Assembly (NCBI GenBank): GCA_900199555.1
Contig: FZQZ01000002.1
Location: forward strand, 186,001 to 250,000
Direction: 5' to 3'
Length of the DNA stretch: 64,000 bases
Source of the DNA: Prevotellaceae bacterium MN60
GTDB lineage: Bacteria; Bacteroidota; Bacteroidia; Bacteroidales; Bacteroidaceae
Within the stretch, counting starts at the first letter, position 1, and every line of letters starts with the position of its first letter. The position numbers and the translations under genes are program-made. The notes under the pieces were generated by a model that was not told the origin of the DNA, searched no databases, and saw only the letters and a program-made list of their open reading frames with translations. This document shows, piece by piece, positions 43,855 to 51,238 of this stretch.

Positions 43855-45516
43855 ATGAAGAAACTATTATTCACAATCTCTATCGCTGTTATAGCGTCTT
43901 TGAACATTCTGGCTCAGGGCTATCGCAACCCTGTGCTTCCCGGCTTTCATGCCGACCCAAGTGTGTGTACAAACGGAAAGGACTTCTACCTTGTCAACAG
44001 CACATTCCAGTATTTTCCAGGAGTACCTGTGTTTCACAGCAAAGACCTGATACATTGGGAGCAGGTAGGTAATTGCCTCTCGCGCAAATCGCAGCTTGAC
44101 CTCTCGGGGCTTTACACACAAAACCAGCCGGAACTGGGTTGGACTAATGCGGGCATCTATGCTCCAACCATCCGCTATCATGAGGGGCGCTATTACATGG
44201 TGACCACCATTTTCCCATCACGTCGCCATTTCTACGTCTGGACAGACGACCCATCTAAAGAATGGTCCGACCCCATATTCATTGACTTTGCCCTCGGCAG
44301 TTGCGACCCTACCCTCTTTTGGGACGAAGGGAAGTGCTATTTCTTATGGAAAGCAGCAGCAGACGAAACACGCCCAGGAATCAAGCCGGGTGAAATCAAC
44401 ATCTGCGAAATTGACATTCATACTGGTCGGCGTATAGGCGATGTTCATCACTTGGGAACGGGACTCGGCGGACGTTATCCTGAAGGTCCACACATATACA
44501 AGAAAGACGGCTATTATTACATGATGCTTGCCGAAGGGGGTACGGAACATGGTCACCACGTCAACATCTTGCGAAGCCGTTCTCTGTTCGGGCCGTATGA
44601 ATCGAATCCTGCCAACCCCATTCTCACGCATTTCAGCATGAAGATGCAGAACAGCAATATTCAAGGGCTCGGACATGCTGACCTCATACAAGCGCCCGAC
44701 TCCTCATGGTGGATGATTTGCCTGGGTTATCGCACAAGCGGTTACCTCCTGCATGTGATGGGGCGCGAGACGATGCTTGCACCTGTACGTTGGGACAAGA
44801 ATGCTTGGCCTGTGGTCAATGGTGACGGCACTTTGGCCATCAATATGAAATGTCAGACCTTACCTCAAGTTCCAGTGCCCCTTGCCCCTGTTCGCGAAGA
44901 GTTCAATTTCGTCAAGCGCGATGTACCAGCCGACAGCTACAGCAATATTGGATTGCCTTGGGGATGGATGAGTATCGGTAATCCCGATTATTCCCGCTAC
45001 TCTCTTACTGAGCGGGAGGGCTGGTTGCGTCTGCGTCCCACTTCTACGCCTCTCGATGCAGCCACGTCGCCCACTTTCGTGGCAAAACGTCAGACCGAGC
45101 TACGTTTCAACGCCACCGCACTCATTGACGCATCCCATCTGGCAGAAGGCTCTCAGGCAGGAATCACGGCCTATGCAGCACCTCTGAACCATTATGATGT
45201 GATAATAGAACGAAAGGACGGAAAGCTTTTGGCTAAGTCAAATATCCGTGTGGGAGCACTCAGCCATGACGGCCAACCCGTTGAACTGAAAGACTCCCAG
45301 GCTTACATACGCATCAGTTCCGACAAGGACTATTACTACATGCAAGTTTCCGCCGATGGCAATTCATTCACCACACTCAGCAAGATGGACTACCGCTACC
45401 TATCCACCGAGGTGATAGGCGGGTTCACAGGCGTGATGCTTGGCTTGTTTGCCCAGGGTGATGATGGATATGCAGATTTTGATTGGTTTGAAATTAGCTT
45501 TATAGCGCAGCAATAG
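43855..45516 (+). CDS. Glycoside hydrolase family 43, xylosidase/arabinofuranosidase type
   Basis: A 553-residue secreted enzyme. A signal peptide ends at ILAQ (about residue 21). The five-bladed propeller shows the general base in PGFHADPSVC (about 32), the pKa-modulating Asp in GSCDPTLFW (about 145) and the acid in RYPEGPHIYKK (about 205). After residue 340 comes a beta-sandwich domain of the beta-xylosidase C-terminal type (EEFNF, LPWGWMSIGNP, DWFEISF). It should release xylose or arabinose from hemicellulose chains. It faces a minus-strand glycosidase across a decayed gene, which suggests a former polysaccharide-use locus. Confidence 0.9.
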   Translation: MKKLLFTISIAVIASLNILAQGYRNPVLPGFHADPSVCTNGKDFYLVNSTFQYFPGVPVFHSKDLIHWEQVGNCLSRKSQLDLSGLYTQNQPELGWTNAGIYAPTIRYHEGRYYMVTTIFPSRRHFYVWTDDPSKEWSDPIFIDFALGSCDPTLFWDEGKCYFLWKAAADETRPGIKPGEINICEIDIHTGRRIGDVHHLGTGLGGRYPEGPHIYKKDGYYYMMLAEGGTEHGHHVNILRSRSLFGPYESNPANPILTHFSMKMQNSNIQGLGHADLIQAPDSSWWMICLGYRTSGYLLHVMGRETMLAPVRWDKNAWPVVNGDGTLAINMKCQTLPQVPVPLAPVREEFNFVKRDVPADSYSNIGLPWGWMSIGNPDYSRYSLTEREGWLRLRPTSTPLDAATSPTFVAKRQTELRFNATALIDASHLAEGSQAGITAYAAPLNHYDVIIERKDGKLLAKSNIRVGALSHDGQPVELKDSQAYIRISSDKDYYYMQVSADGNSFTTLSKMDYRYLSTEVIGGFTGVMLGLFAQGDDGYADFDWFEISFIAQQ

Positions 45517-45541
45517 CCAATTTAGTTAAATTTCAAATTCG

Positions 45542-45726
45542 TCATTCTGTCGGTTTGATGATGACTCTGCGATAAGCGGGCAAGGCGTACTTGCTTTGGT
45601 CGTGTACCTCGCAGATGATGTGAATCTCCAAATATGATAACCGCCCCAACCCACCTGCATCGGTTCTTCAGGATTGTGCAGACCATTGGGAATTACGTTC
45701 AGAAACGAAGGTGTAGTTCTTTCTCA
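45542..45726 (-). pseudogene. Relic of a DUF1593-type (nucleoside hydrolase-like) secreted protein
   Basis: On the minus strand one frame reads TPSFLNVIPNGLHNPEEP, then MQVGWGGYHIW. A second frame then reads IHIICEVHDQSKYALPAYRR, then VIIKPTE and a stop at 45542-45544. These resemble two separated parts of DUF1593 proteins, joined out of frame, as expected after an internal deletion. No start or full domain remains. The family assignment rests on my memory of the motif and is moderate. Confidence 0.55.
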
Positions 45727-47406
45727 TCAGTATCTGTATAATTTGAAATGTTGAATCTGGAATGCTCCTACGGGTATGCGCACATGACGACCTTGATGCG
45801 TCTGGTCGCCATTCAGATGACGGATGATGTGCTGCTTGCCATCAACAATCTCCACCTCCTCGCATTTCGCTAACCCGATGCGCTGCTGAAAGGTAACCAC
45901 CACCCCACTGCCTATCACCAGGTAATCCTCTTTACCCAGTCTTAGGATGATGCAAGCCGTCTCTGGCCATTCCGCCCCCTTTGCACCTGGTTCCCAACCC
46001 AGCGAATAACTATGCCTGATGGTGAAGCGGAAACCATCAGCAGTGACGATCTCAGCCTCTCGCTGTTCGTTGTCGAGCAGCACAGCATCCATATCTTTCG
46101 TGCCCTGACGCTCAAGAATCAACGGTTCTGCCTGTCGCAACAGCTGGTAGGCAGCCACAAGCGGCGACCGCGATGTGCCTACGGCAGAGAAGGCATTGAG
46201 CTGATCGTCCTGCGAGAAATCCATCTGCTTCCAGTCGTTGGCATTGGAAGTCGTTGTGAGTGGATAGTCCTCGATGCTGAACGGACAGAACCCCATCGCC
46301 CCATGATGCCCGAAGGCGTAGAGAGCATACATCGCGTCTTTATCCTCCAGGCGTATCTCAGGCACGAAGAGCGGATTGTTGGGTAGGTGATATTTCGCCA
46401 GCCACGACTTGATGCCCTTGTCGTAGATATCCACCCCCAGCACATCGATAGATGGAGCCCCACAATGCCACAGGTCAATAAGATGAGCCAACGGACCGCC
46501 CGACGGATATTGCCCAGGCTTCCGGTCGCGGCTGTTGAGTGCCACATTAACGTACATTGGCAGATTGTAGATTTCACGTCCCGCCTTGGCTATCTGCTCC
46601 ACATAGGTGGCGTAGGTCCACGTCTGGAAGATCTCCTCCGTATAGATGTCATCCCCAAACAGCTGCGCCCAGTTGGCACCTGCTTTAGCCTGCGGTTGCA
46701 GTTTCTCTTTCAGATAAGGGTGCAGCGACTTCTGATGCCTCTTCAGATAGTCGGTCAGCTGCTTGGGCACAGCGCTCTGGTACAACCGCGTCGCATTCGC
46801 CGAATAGTCGCGCGGCACCTCAATCATACCGATCTCATTCTCCACCTGCACCATAATCACCGTCTGCTCCAGAGCATCATGATCACGTAGATACGCCATC
46901 ACATGACAGAAGGCACGCTTGTCGGCCTCCAGCACATTCTTACTCAGCGAAGAAGCCTCCTCAACGGGCACCCCTTCAGACGTATGGGCACGAGGGAAGC
47001 GCTTCACGTCTCGCTTAAACCACTCTGGCGCATAGCAACTCATTGAGTTTTTCCAAGCCCCAAACCACAACAGCACCACTTTCAGTTCGTTATGCCTTGC
47101 TTCGCTCAGAATCACGTCAAGCGTCCCCATGTCGAACTCACCTTCTTGGGGCTCAATCAACTCCCACGACACGGGAACGAGCACAGTGTTGAGTCCCATC
47201 TTGTGGAGATGCGAAAACGTACGCTTCATGTCCTCTGGCGTCGAGGCCGACGAGTTACCCAACTCACCACCAATCATCAGCATAGGCCTGTCGTTGACAA
47301 CAATCCTAGCCGTACTATTATCACGATGCTCCAGGCGAGGCTGCCGTTGTGCCTGTGCTCCCATTGCCAGGATACAGAGCAGCAGGGAAATAAGCAAATT
47401 CTTCAT
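45727..47406 (-). CDS. Secreted DUF5597 glycosidase (GH35/42-like barrel)
   Basis: A 559-residue enzyme. The start is ATG 47406 (MKNLLISLLLCILAMGAQAQ), a clean signal peptide. The barrel shows PMLMIGGELGNSSAS near residue 38, GLNTVLVPVSWELIEPQEG near 68, the acid/base Glu in VQVENEIGM near 195 and the probable nucleophile in LFVPEIRLED near 355. The C-terminal beta domain (after about 420) is DUF5597. Relatives are beta-galactosidase-like enzymes in polysaccharide-use loci. A promoter lies just upstream; the downstream relic lies directly after its stop. Confidence 0.87.
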   Translation of the reverse strand: MKNLLISLLLCILAMGAQAQRQPRLEHRDNSTARIVVNDRPMLMIGGELGNSSASTPEDMKRTFSHLHKMGLNTVLVPVSWELIEPQEGEFDMGTLDVILSEARHNELKVVLLWFGAWKNSMSCYAPEWFKRDVKRFPRAHTSEGVPVEEASSLSKNVLEADKRAFCHVMAYLRDHDALEQTVIMVQVENEIGMIEVPRDYSANATRLYQSAVPKQLTDYLKRHQKSLHPYLKEKLQPQAKAGANWAQLFGDDIYTEEIFQTWTYATYVEQIAKAGREIYNLPMYVNVALNSRDRKPGQYPSGGPLAHLIDLWHCGAPSIDVLGVDIYDKGIKSWLAKYHLPNNPLFVPEIRLEDKDAMYALYAFGHHGAMGFCPFSIEDYPLTTTSNANDWKQMDFSQDDQLNAFSAVGTSRSPLVAAYQLLRQAEPLILERQGTKDMDAVLLDNEQREAEIVTADGFRFTIRHSYSLGWEPGAKGAEWPETACIILRLGKEDYLVIGSGVVVTFQQRIGLAKCEEVEIVDGKQHIIRHLNGDQTHQGRHVRIPVGAFQIQHFKLYRY

Positions 47407-47439
47407 ATCATCTAAAAGTCTGCTGATTATTTTATGCCA

Positions 47440-47447
47440 CAAAAATA
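47440..47447 (-). promoter_or_regulatory. Promoter -7 element (TATTTTTG) of the DUF5597 gene
   Basis: A TAnnTTTG match on the minus strand, 34 nt before ATG 47406. Confidence 0.55.
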
Positions 47448-47451
47448 ACAA

Positions 47452-47838
47452 TTATTTTTCGAATGACATTGGATTTTTTGCGATTTTCACATTATTATTG
47501 CTTCTTTCCACCTTCCCTGCATGCGTAATTTTGAATTTATACATATTATCAACTATATTATAGAAAAAGAGATTCATATATTTGTGCATGAAAACAATTT
47601 TAAAAATATCCATAACCTAAACTAAACCTTATATCTTCTGACGTTGAAACCTTGTCATCAAATGCGTTCCTTGCTCGCTTCACAGCGATTGCAAGAATCT
47701 GCAAAAATCTGCGTAAAAAAGTGTAAACGTGCAAAGAACTGGAAAATCGATTTTGCAGATGTTTGCATTTTCTTTTTTTGACGGCAGTCATAATTGCAGA
47801 ATTATTAGAAAAACGAGTACCATTCGGAGAAAAATGAG
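47452..47838. other. Non-coding AT-rich stretch with possible gene remnants
   Basis: No convincing gene. A minus-strand frame ending near 47600 reads SEDIRFSLGYGYF, which looks like the last strand of an outer-membrane barrel, but nothing in front of it is protein-like. TATATTTG at about 47576 precedes a 10-codon frame (MKTILKISIT). At 47807-47847 two 20-nt direct repeats (GAGTACC core, 21-nt period) lead into the promoter of the next feature. Confidence 0.5.
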
Positions 47839-47846
47839 TACCTTTG
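47839..47846 (+). promoter_or_regulatory. Promoter -7 element (TACCTTTG) before a structured region
   Basis: A TAnnTTTG match at the end of a 20-nt direct repeat. The sequence after it folds well but has no convincing gene for about 390 nt. Confidence 0.6.
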
Positions 47847-47849
47847 CAA

Positions 47850-48180
47850 CGCTAACTCATGCCGAGCCGACTTCGCAAGAGGTCGGAGCGGCTGCGAGGA
47901 GGGAGCACTACATTTTGAAATGCGTCGCTGACGCTTTGTTTTTGGCTATTCGAAACTACCACAATCGAATTGGTTGTCAAGAACTTAGCAGAGGTTGGTG
48001 CTGCGGGTAGGTATATACCGTTCCCGTTGGTGTGCCGATGGCTAACCTTGCCATCAAGCACACCTTTAGGGGCGTACTATATATACCAACGGCGTGGGTA
48101 TCACTCTGTCTGTTTACAACCAAGGCTGTGGTAGGCCGCGAATAGCAAACAGACAGAAGCCAGATACCCCGCTTTTCGTT
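47850..48180 (+). ncRNA. Candidate structured RNA, about 330 nt
   Basis: Three self-contained folds follow the promoter. Fold 1: CCGAC/GTCGG inside GCCG/CGGC (47861-47892). Fold 2: GGTATATA (48010-48017) with TATATACC (48080-48087), enclosing GGTGTGC/GCACACC (48029-48064) and GATGGC/GCCATC. Fold 3: GGGTATC (48096-48102) with GATACCC (48163-48169), enclosing a 10-bp stem CTGTCTGTTT/AAACAGACAG. A T-rich stretch (CTTTTCGTTT) follows fold 3. I do not recognise it as tmRNA, 6S, RNase P, SRP RNA or a known riboswitch. A 58-codon frame (MSTFATLTHAEP) overlaps part of it but is not protein-like. Confidence 0.5.
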
Positions 48181-48203
48181 TGTAGGTAGTTACTTCTTAT
48201 AAA

Positions 48204-48232
48204 TTGTCCGATTATGGGTGTCTAGCGGACAA
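48204..48232 (+). promoter_or_regulatory. Palindrome directly before the acyltransferase gene
   Basis: TTGTCCG (48204-48210) pairs with CGGACAA (48226-48232), 15-nt loop, ending 11 nt before ATG 48244. It could be an operator or a hairpin that affects translation. Confidence 0.5.
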
Positions 48233-48243
48233 CAAACATTCGT

Positions 48244-49230
48244 ATGACAGATAAGCCAGCATCGTCAAGAGCCACTAGAATAGCCTACATAGACGCAGCT
48301 AAAACAATTTGCATCTTCCTTATGGTTGTGGGGCATTGGACTGACAATAAATTATTGATCACATATATTTATTCTTTCCACATGCCAGCTTTGTTCGTCG
48401 TTTCTGGTATACTTTACAAACCACATCCATGGACTAAAACTATTATAGCATTCTCTGTCCCTTTAGTATGTTTTTCTTTACTAAATCTCGCTGTTCAAAT
48501 CATACTCAAAGAAGTAAGTCTATACTCTATTTCTTTCCCCAAGATTTTCTTTCAAATATTTCATTACAAATATGGTTTGGGAGAAAGCCTTATGATTGGC
48601 GATTGGTTTCTATGGGCTCTTGTATTCATTCGATTCTTATTTGGTGATATCACAGGTTTGAATTGGTTAAGAAAATACTACATTTTAATAGCAGTTATCG
48701 CTATTATATACATGTCTTTTGAAAACTCCCTAATAAGTATCGATACCATTTTTAGAGGTTACCTTTTTGGTAGAGCCATACCAAGTCTACCATTCTTCTG
48801 CGTTGGTATTATTATTAAAGAGAAGGGGTGGAATCCACAAAATCAACCTCTTCCAGTCATTGTGCTTTCTTTGATAGCATTTATTATTGTACCATTAGTT
48901 AATCAGGCAACTGGTATTATTGATAACGGATATGGATATTCATATATTATCTTTTTTGTGTGTGCCATTTTTTCAACACTTCTTATATTTTGGCTATCAG
49001 ACAAAATCCCATCCTCAAGATTTACTGAGACAATTTCCAAAGGGACGTTGGTTGTTTTAGGAACACATATACCATTATTAACTATTCTTCGTCATATGCT
49101 TTCCAATGAATTTGAATTTTTATTTCCAATTATAACTATCATCACATGTTACTATATAATTATAGGATGCGAAAGGTATTGCCCCATACTTTTGGGCAAG
49201 ATAAAAAGACAGCCAAAAATATCACAATAA
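48244..49230 (+). CDS. Acyltransferase family 3 membrane protein
   Basis: A 328-residue integral membrane protein with about ten hydrophobic segments. The N-terminus has the family pattern YIDAAKTICIFLMVVGHW (about residues 14-31, catalytic His in VGHW), followed by SFHMPALFVVSGILYKP. Such enzymes acetylate or acylate cell-surface sugars. The gene is clearly richer in A and T than its neighbours, with many ATA, TTA and AAA codons, which suggests acquisition from elsewhere. A structured region with its own promoter lies upstream; the downstream side is a gene remnant. Confidence 0.88.
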   Translation: MTDKPASSRATRIAYIDAAKTICIFLMVVGHWTDNKLLITYIYSFHMPALFVVSGILYKPHPWTKTIIAFSVPLVCFSLLNLAVQIILKEVSLYSISFPKIFFQIFHYKYGLGESLMIGDWFLWALVFIRFLFGDITGLNWLRKYYILIAVIAIIYMSFENSLISIDTIFRGYLFGRAIPSLPFFCVGIIIKEKGWNPQNQPLPVIVLSLIAFIIVPLVNQATGIIDNGYGYSYIIFFVCAIFSTLLIFWLSDKIPSSRFTETISKGTLVVLGTHIPLLTILRHMLSNEFEFLFPIITIITCYYIIIGCERYCPILLGKIKRQPKISQ

Positions 49231-49269
49231 AAGCATATATTTAAATATTGAAGCCGACAGTTGCAATAG

Positions 49270-49458
49270 CTGATTGATATAATCCACCACGGTACGCTCT
49301 CCCGACACTTGGCGAACCACACGCGAGAGATAGGTGGCGAGGTAAAGGTAGAGAAGCACGAGGCTCGCGCACTCTGCTACGACCCCATTGAGTATATCAA
49401 GGAAGACCTGAAGATTCAGGAGCCTGGCGGAGGCGGTCCCGGTGGTGGACCATGGTAA
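49270..49458 (+). pseudogene. C-terminal remnant of an unrecognised protein
   Basis: A 62-codon frame after an in-frame TAG reads LIDIIHHGTLSRHLANHTRE, later VEKHEARALCYDPIEYIKED, and ends in a glycine-rich tail EPGGGGPGGGPW. The composition and the regular terminator after it look like the real 3' end of a gene. There is no start codon in this frame, and the upstream bases carry stops. I do not recognise the family. Confidence 0.45.
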
Positions 49459-49473
49459 CCCCATAAAAACATA

Positions 49474-49512
49474 AATCCCAAGGCAAAAACATTGTTGCTT
49501 TGGGATTTTTTG
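49474..49512 (+). terminator. Rho-independent terminator after the remnant gene
   Basis: A 13-bp stem with one G-T pair (AATCCCAAGGCAA, 49474-49486, with 49495-49507), then TTTTT. Confidence 0.85.
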
Positions 49513-49533
49513 TGTACCTTCAGGTCAAAGAAC

Positions 49534-49561
49534 GTTCAACGTTCAATGTTCAACGTTCAAA
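49534..49561. repeat. Heptanucleotide micro-array, intergenic
   Basis: Four units of GTTCAAY/GTTCAAA, the reverse complement of the RTTGAAC family, between the terminator and the methyltransferase promoter. Confidence 0.75.
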
Positions 49562-49601
49562 ACACTCATTTTTAGGTATTGCCCACCTTACTTATTTACC
49601 G

Positions 49602-49609
49602 TACCTTTG
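49602..49609 (+). promoter_or_regulatory. Promoter -7 element (TACCTTTG) of the methyltransferase gene
   Basis: A TAnnTTTG match about 90 nt before ATG 49702. Confidence 0.65.
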
Positions 49610-49633
49610 CCCCCATCAACTTACTAGAGTTAC

Positions 49634-49654
49634 GGAGTTAAGGAAGTTAACTCC
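49634..49654 (+). promoter_or_regulatory. Leader hairpin of the methyltransferase gene
   Basis: A perfect 8-bp stem GGAGTTAA/TTAACTCC with loop GGAAG in the 5' leader. It is made of 8-bp near-repeats (AGTTACGG, AGTTAAGG, AAGTTAAC). Confidence 0.5.
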
Positions 49655-49701
49655 TGAAAAACCAAACAAAATGCGAAACTTAAATTAAATGATAAACAAC
49701 G

Positions 49702-50313
49702 ATGGGATTATTAAAGTCTTTTTTTAGTCAATGCGCACGCCCCCAAGGCTCTCTCGGACGCGCCATGCTCTGTTTTATGAACTACACCCATGCCCCTCTC
49801 ACCCGTTGGGGACTAAACCTAGTAGATGTGCAAGATGGATGGACCATGCTCGATATAGGCTGTGGTGGAGGCTTCACCATTCGCCGACTGCTACAGCGCA
49901 GCAAGGGCGCCAAGGTCTATGGCATCGACATCTCTGAGGACAGCGTGGCCAAGGCCCAGAAGGTCAATGCCGCAGTGCTCAATCAGCAAGCCTTCATCTG
50001 TCAAGGCTCTGCCGAGCAGTTACCCTACGACGATGACATGTTCCACCTTGTCACGGCAGTAGAAACCGTCTATTTCTGGCCCCGTCTTTCCCACTGTCTG
50101 CAAGAGGTGCACCGCGTGCTGAAGCCCGGAGGCAAGTTCGCCATCATGGTAGAGGTGGTAGATAGCGACTCCAAGTGGACCAACGTGGTAGAAGGCATGA
50201 CAGCCTATACCCCCGAAGACCTCAAAGCCCTTCTCGACAATGCCGGTTTCATCCATACTGAGATCCATCGCAAACGCCCCACCTACGCCACCATTATCGG
50301 CGTGAAAGCATAA
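49702..50313 (+). CDS. Class I SAM-dependent methyltransferase
   Basis: A 203-residue protein with the Rossmann-type SAM fold. Motif I is MLDIGCGGGFTIRRLLQ near residue 48, motif II the acidic GIDIS near 72, and motif post-I CQGSAEQLPYDDDMFHLVTAVETVYFW near 98-123. HRVLKPGGKFAIMVEV (about 140) is the usual strand 5 region. The substrate is unknown; the UbiE/COQ5-like pattern suggests a small molecule. A short truncated frame follows with a good ribosome site. Confidence 0.87.
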   Translation: MGLLKSFFSQCARPQGSLGRAMLCFMNYTHAPLTRWGLNLVDVQDGWTMLDIGCGGGFTIRRLLQRSKGAKVYGIDISEDSVAKAQKVNAAVLNQQAFICQGSAEQLPYDDDMFHLVTAVETVYFWPRLSHCLQEVHRVLKPGGKFAIMVEVVDSDSKWTNVVEGMTAYTPEDLKALLDNAGFIHTEIHRKRPTYATIIGVKA

Positions 50314-50325
50314 GAAGGAAAAAAG

Positions 50326-50415
50326 ATGGCAGACAAGATTAAGATCTCATACAAATTCAGCAAGAGCTTCCACGTAGAGGGAGCCATGCTTTATTTCAGA
50401 GCGAGAAAAAGATAG
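50326..50415 (+). pseudogene. Short frame after the methyltransferase, possibly a truncated gene
   Basis: Twenty-nine codons from ATG 50326 (MADKIKISYKFSKSFHVEGA) end at TAG 50413-50415, 29 nt before the inverted repeat of the palindromic island. A purine-rich ribosome site lies in front. It looks like the start of a gene cut off where the island begins, but a short peptide cannot be excluded. Confidence 0.45.
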
Positions 50416-50444
50416 AGCTGTTACAGACTAGTAGAAAGGAAGAA

Positions 50445-50484
50445 AGAAAATTTTGCTTAAAAAAAGTCTTCACATTCACGCGTA
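50445..50484 (+). repeat. Left inverted repeat of the island
   Basis: AGAAAATTTTGCTTAAAAAA, then GTCTTCACATTCACGCGTA. It matches the complement of 51453-51493 with three mismatches and one gap. Confidence 0.85.
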
Positions 50485-50516
50485 AATCTATGTTATATAG
50501 AGTGTTAAGCGTGAAT
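50474..50516 (+). other. Hairpin in the left end
   Basis: Outer stem ATTCACGC/GCGTGAAT, inner stem TCTAT/ATAGA with loop GTTAT. Confidence 0.7.
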
Positions 50517-50677
50517 AGTTGTTCTGCGATATTTTTCTTTTAATTCCGAAAAAAACTAAAAAAACTAAAAGAACGAAAATCTTAGTTTTTGTATTTTTCG
50601 ATATTTTCGTGTACTTTCAGGATCAAAATATAGGTTTTCGTGTTTTCGGAATCCAAAAACATAGATTTTCGGAATGA

Positions 50678-50787
50678 CCGTGAACGGAGCCACTTTTGCA
50701 CTGGAATAGTGCCTATTTTGGACGTCAATAGTGCCACTTTTGCCATGCTAGATAGCTACTTTTCCGATGCTAGATAGCCTCTATCTG
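50678..50787. repeat. 22-bp tandem array A, five units
   Basis: Units begin at 50678, 50700, 50722, 50744 and 50766, all exactly 22 bp. The shared core is ATAGTGCCACTTTT, drifting to AGATAGCTACTTTT. Neighbouring units are most alike. Confidence 0.75.
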
Positions 50788-50814
50788 CCTCTACGAAAAG
50801 TTTATTTCAAAAAT

Positions 50815-51004
50815 CATCTAACCTTCTAACCCAACAGGGCTGAAACATCGATGTACAGGGGATTTGAGCTGGGTTAGATGTTGCTAAACATCTAACCTAC
50901 ATCTAACCCTGGTTAGTAGAGGGTTAGATGTCTGGAAACATCTAACCCGTCTGAAACTCAATACAGATAGGCATTTGAAGGGCGTTGGGTTAGAAGGTTA
51001 GATG
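50815..51004. repeat. Nested palindrome: perfect 21-bp inverted repeat with inner hairpins
   Basis: Arms 50815-50835 and 50984-51004 (core CTAACCTTCTAACCC) are perfect complements. Inside are stems 50872-50882/50887-50897 (11 bp), 50899-50910/50920-50931 (12 bp) and 50921-50931/50938-50948 (11 bp). The last two share an arm and cannot form together. Confidence 0.85.
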
Positions 51005-51029
51005 TTTTTGCGAATTAGCCCCTACCTAG

Positions 51030-51047
51030 CCTCCCCCAAGGGGGAGG
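51030..51047. other. C/G-rich hairpin in the island
   Basis: CCTCCCCC/GGGGGAGG with a 2-nt spacer; a common type of Bacteroidetes intergenic palindrome. Confidence 0.6.
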
Positions 51048-51073
51048 AATATACGCACTAGTCATATCCAAAT

Positions 51074-51183
51074 AGTTTGACGACATTATTCGAGGAGTTT
51101 GACGACACTTTACGGATAGTTTGGCGGCATAATTCTCCGAGTATTTACGCACAATTCAAGAAGCATTTACGCATAATACTCTT
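51074..51183. repeat. 22-bp tandem array B, five units
   Basis: Units start at 51074, 51096, 51118, 51140 and 51162, each 22 bp. The first two share AGTTTGACGACA, the third has AGTTTGGCGGCATAATTC, the last two AGYATTTACGCAYAAT. The sequence drifts stepwise along the array. Confidence 0.8.
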
Positions 51184-51205
51184 GGCTCTCTATCTAGCAG
51201 AAATC

Positions 51206-51231
51206 CCTTCCCCCAGTGGGGGAAGGTTTTT
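51206..51231 (+). terminator. Terminator-like hairpin in the island
   Basis: CCTTCCCCC/GGGGGAAGG with loop AGT, followed by TTTTTAG. It would end plus-strand transcripts running through the island. Confidence 0.6.
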
Positions 51232-51238
51232 AGTGGGC

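Noticed and set aside
47834-48010. A 58-codon protein (MSTFATLTHAEP) after the promoter
   Set aside because: Its ATG overlaps the promoter element itself, the product has no family features, and the region folds as hairpins; kept only as a possible RNA gene.
49222-49464. Minus-strand 80-codon frame
   Set aside because: It is antisense to the more protein-like plus-strand remnant that ends before a plus-strand terminator.
50445-50520. Integron attC or insertion-sequence end with transposase
   Set aside because: No attC core sites and no transposase or integrase frame inside or beside the island.
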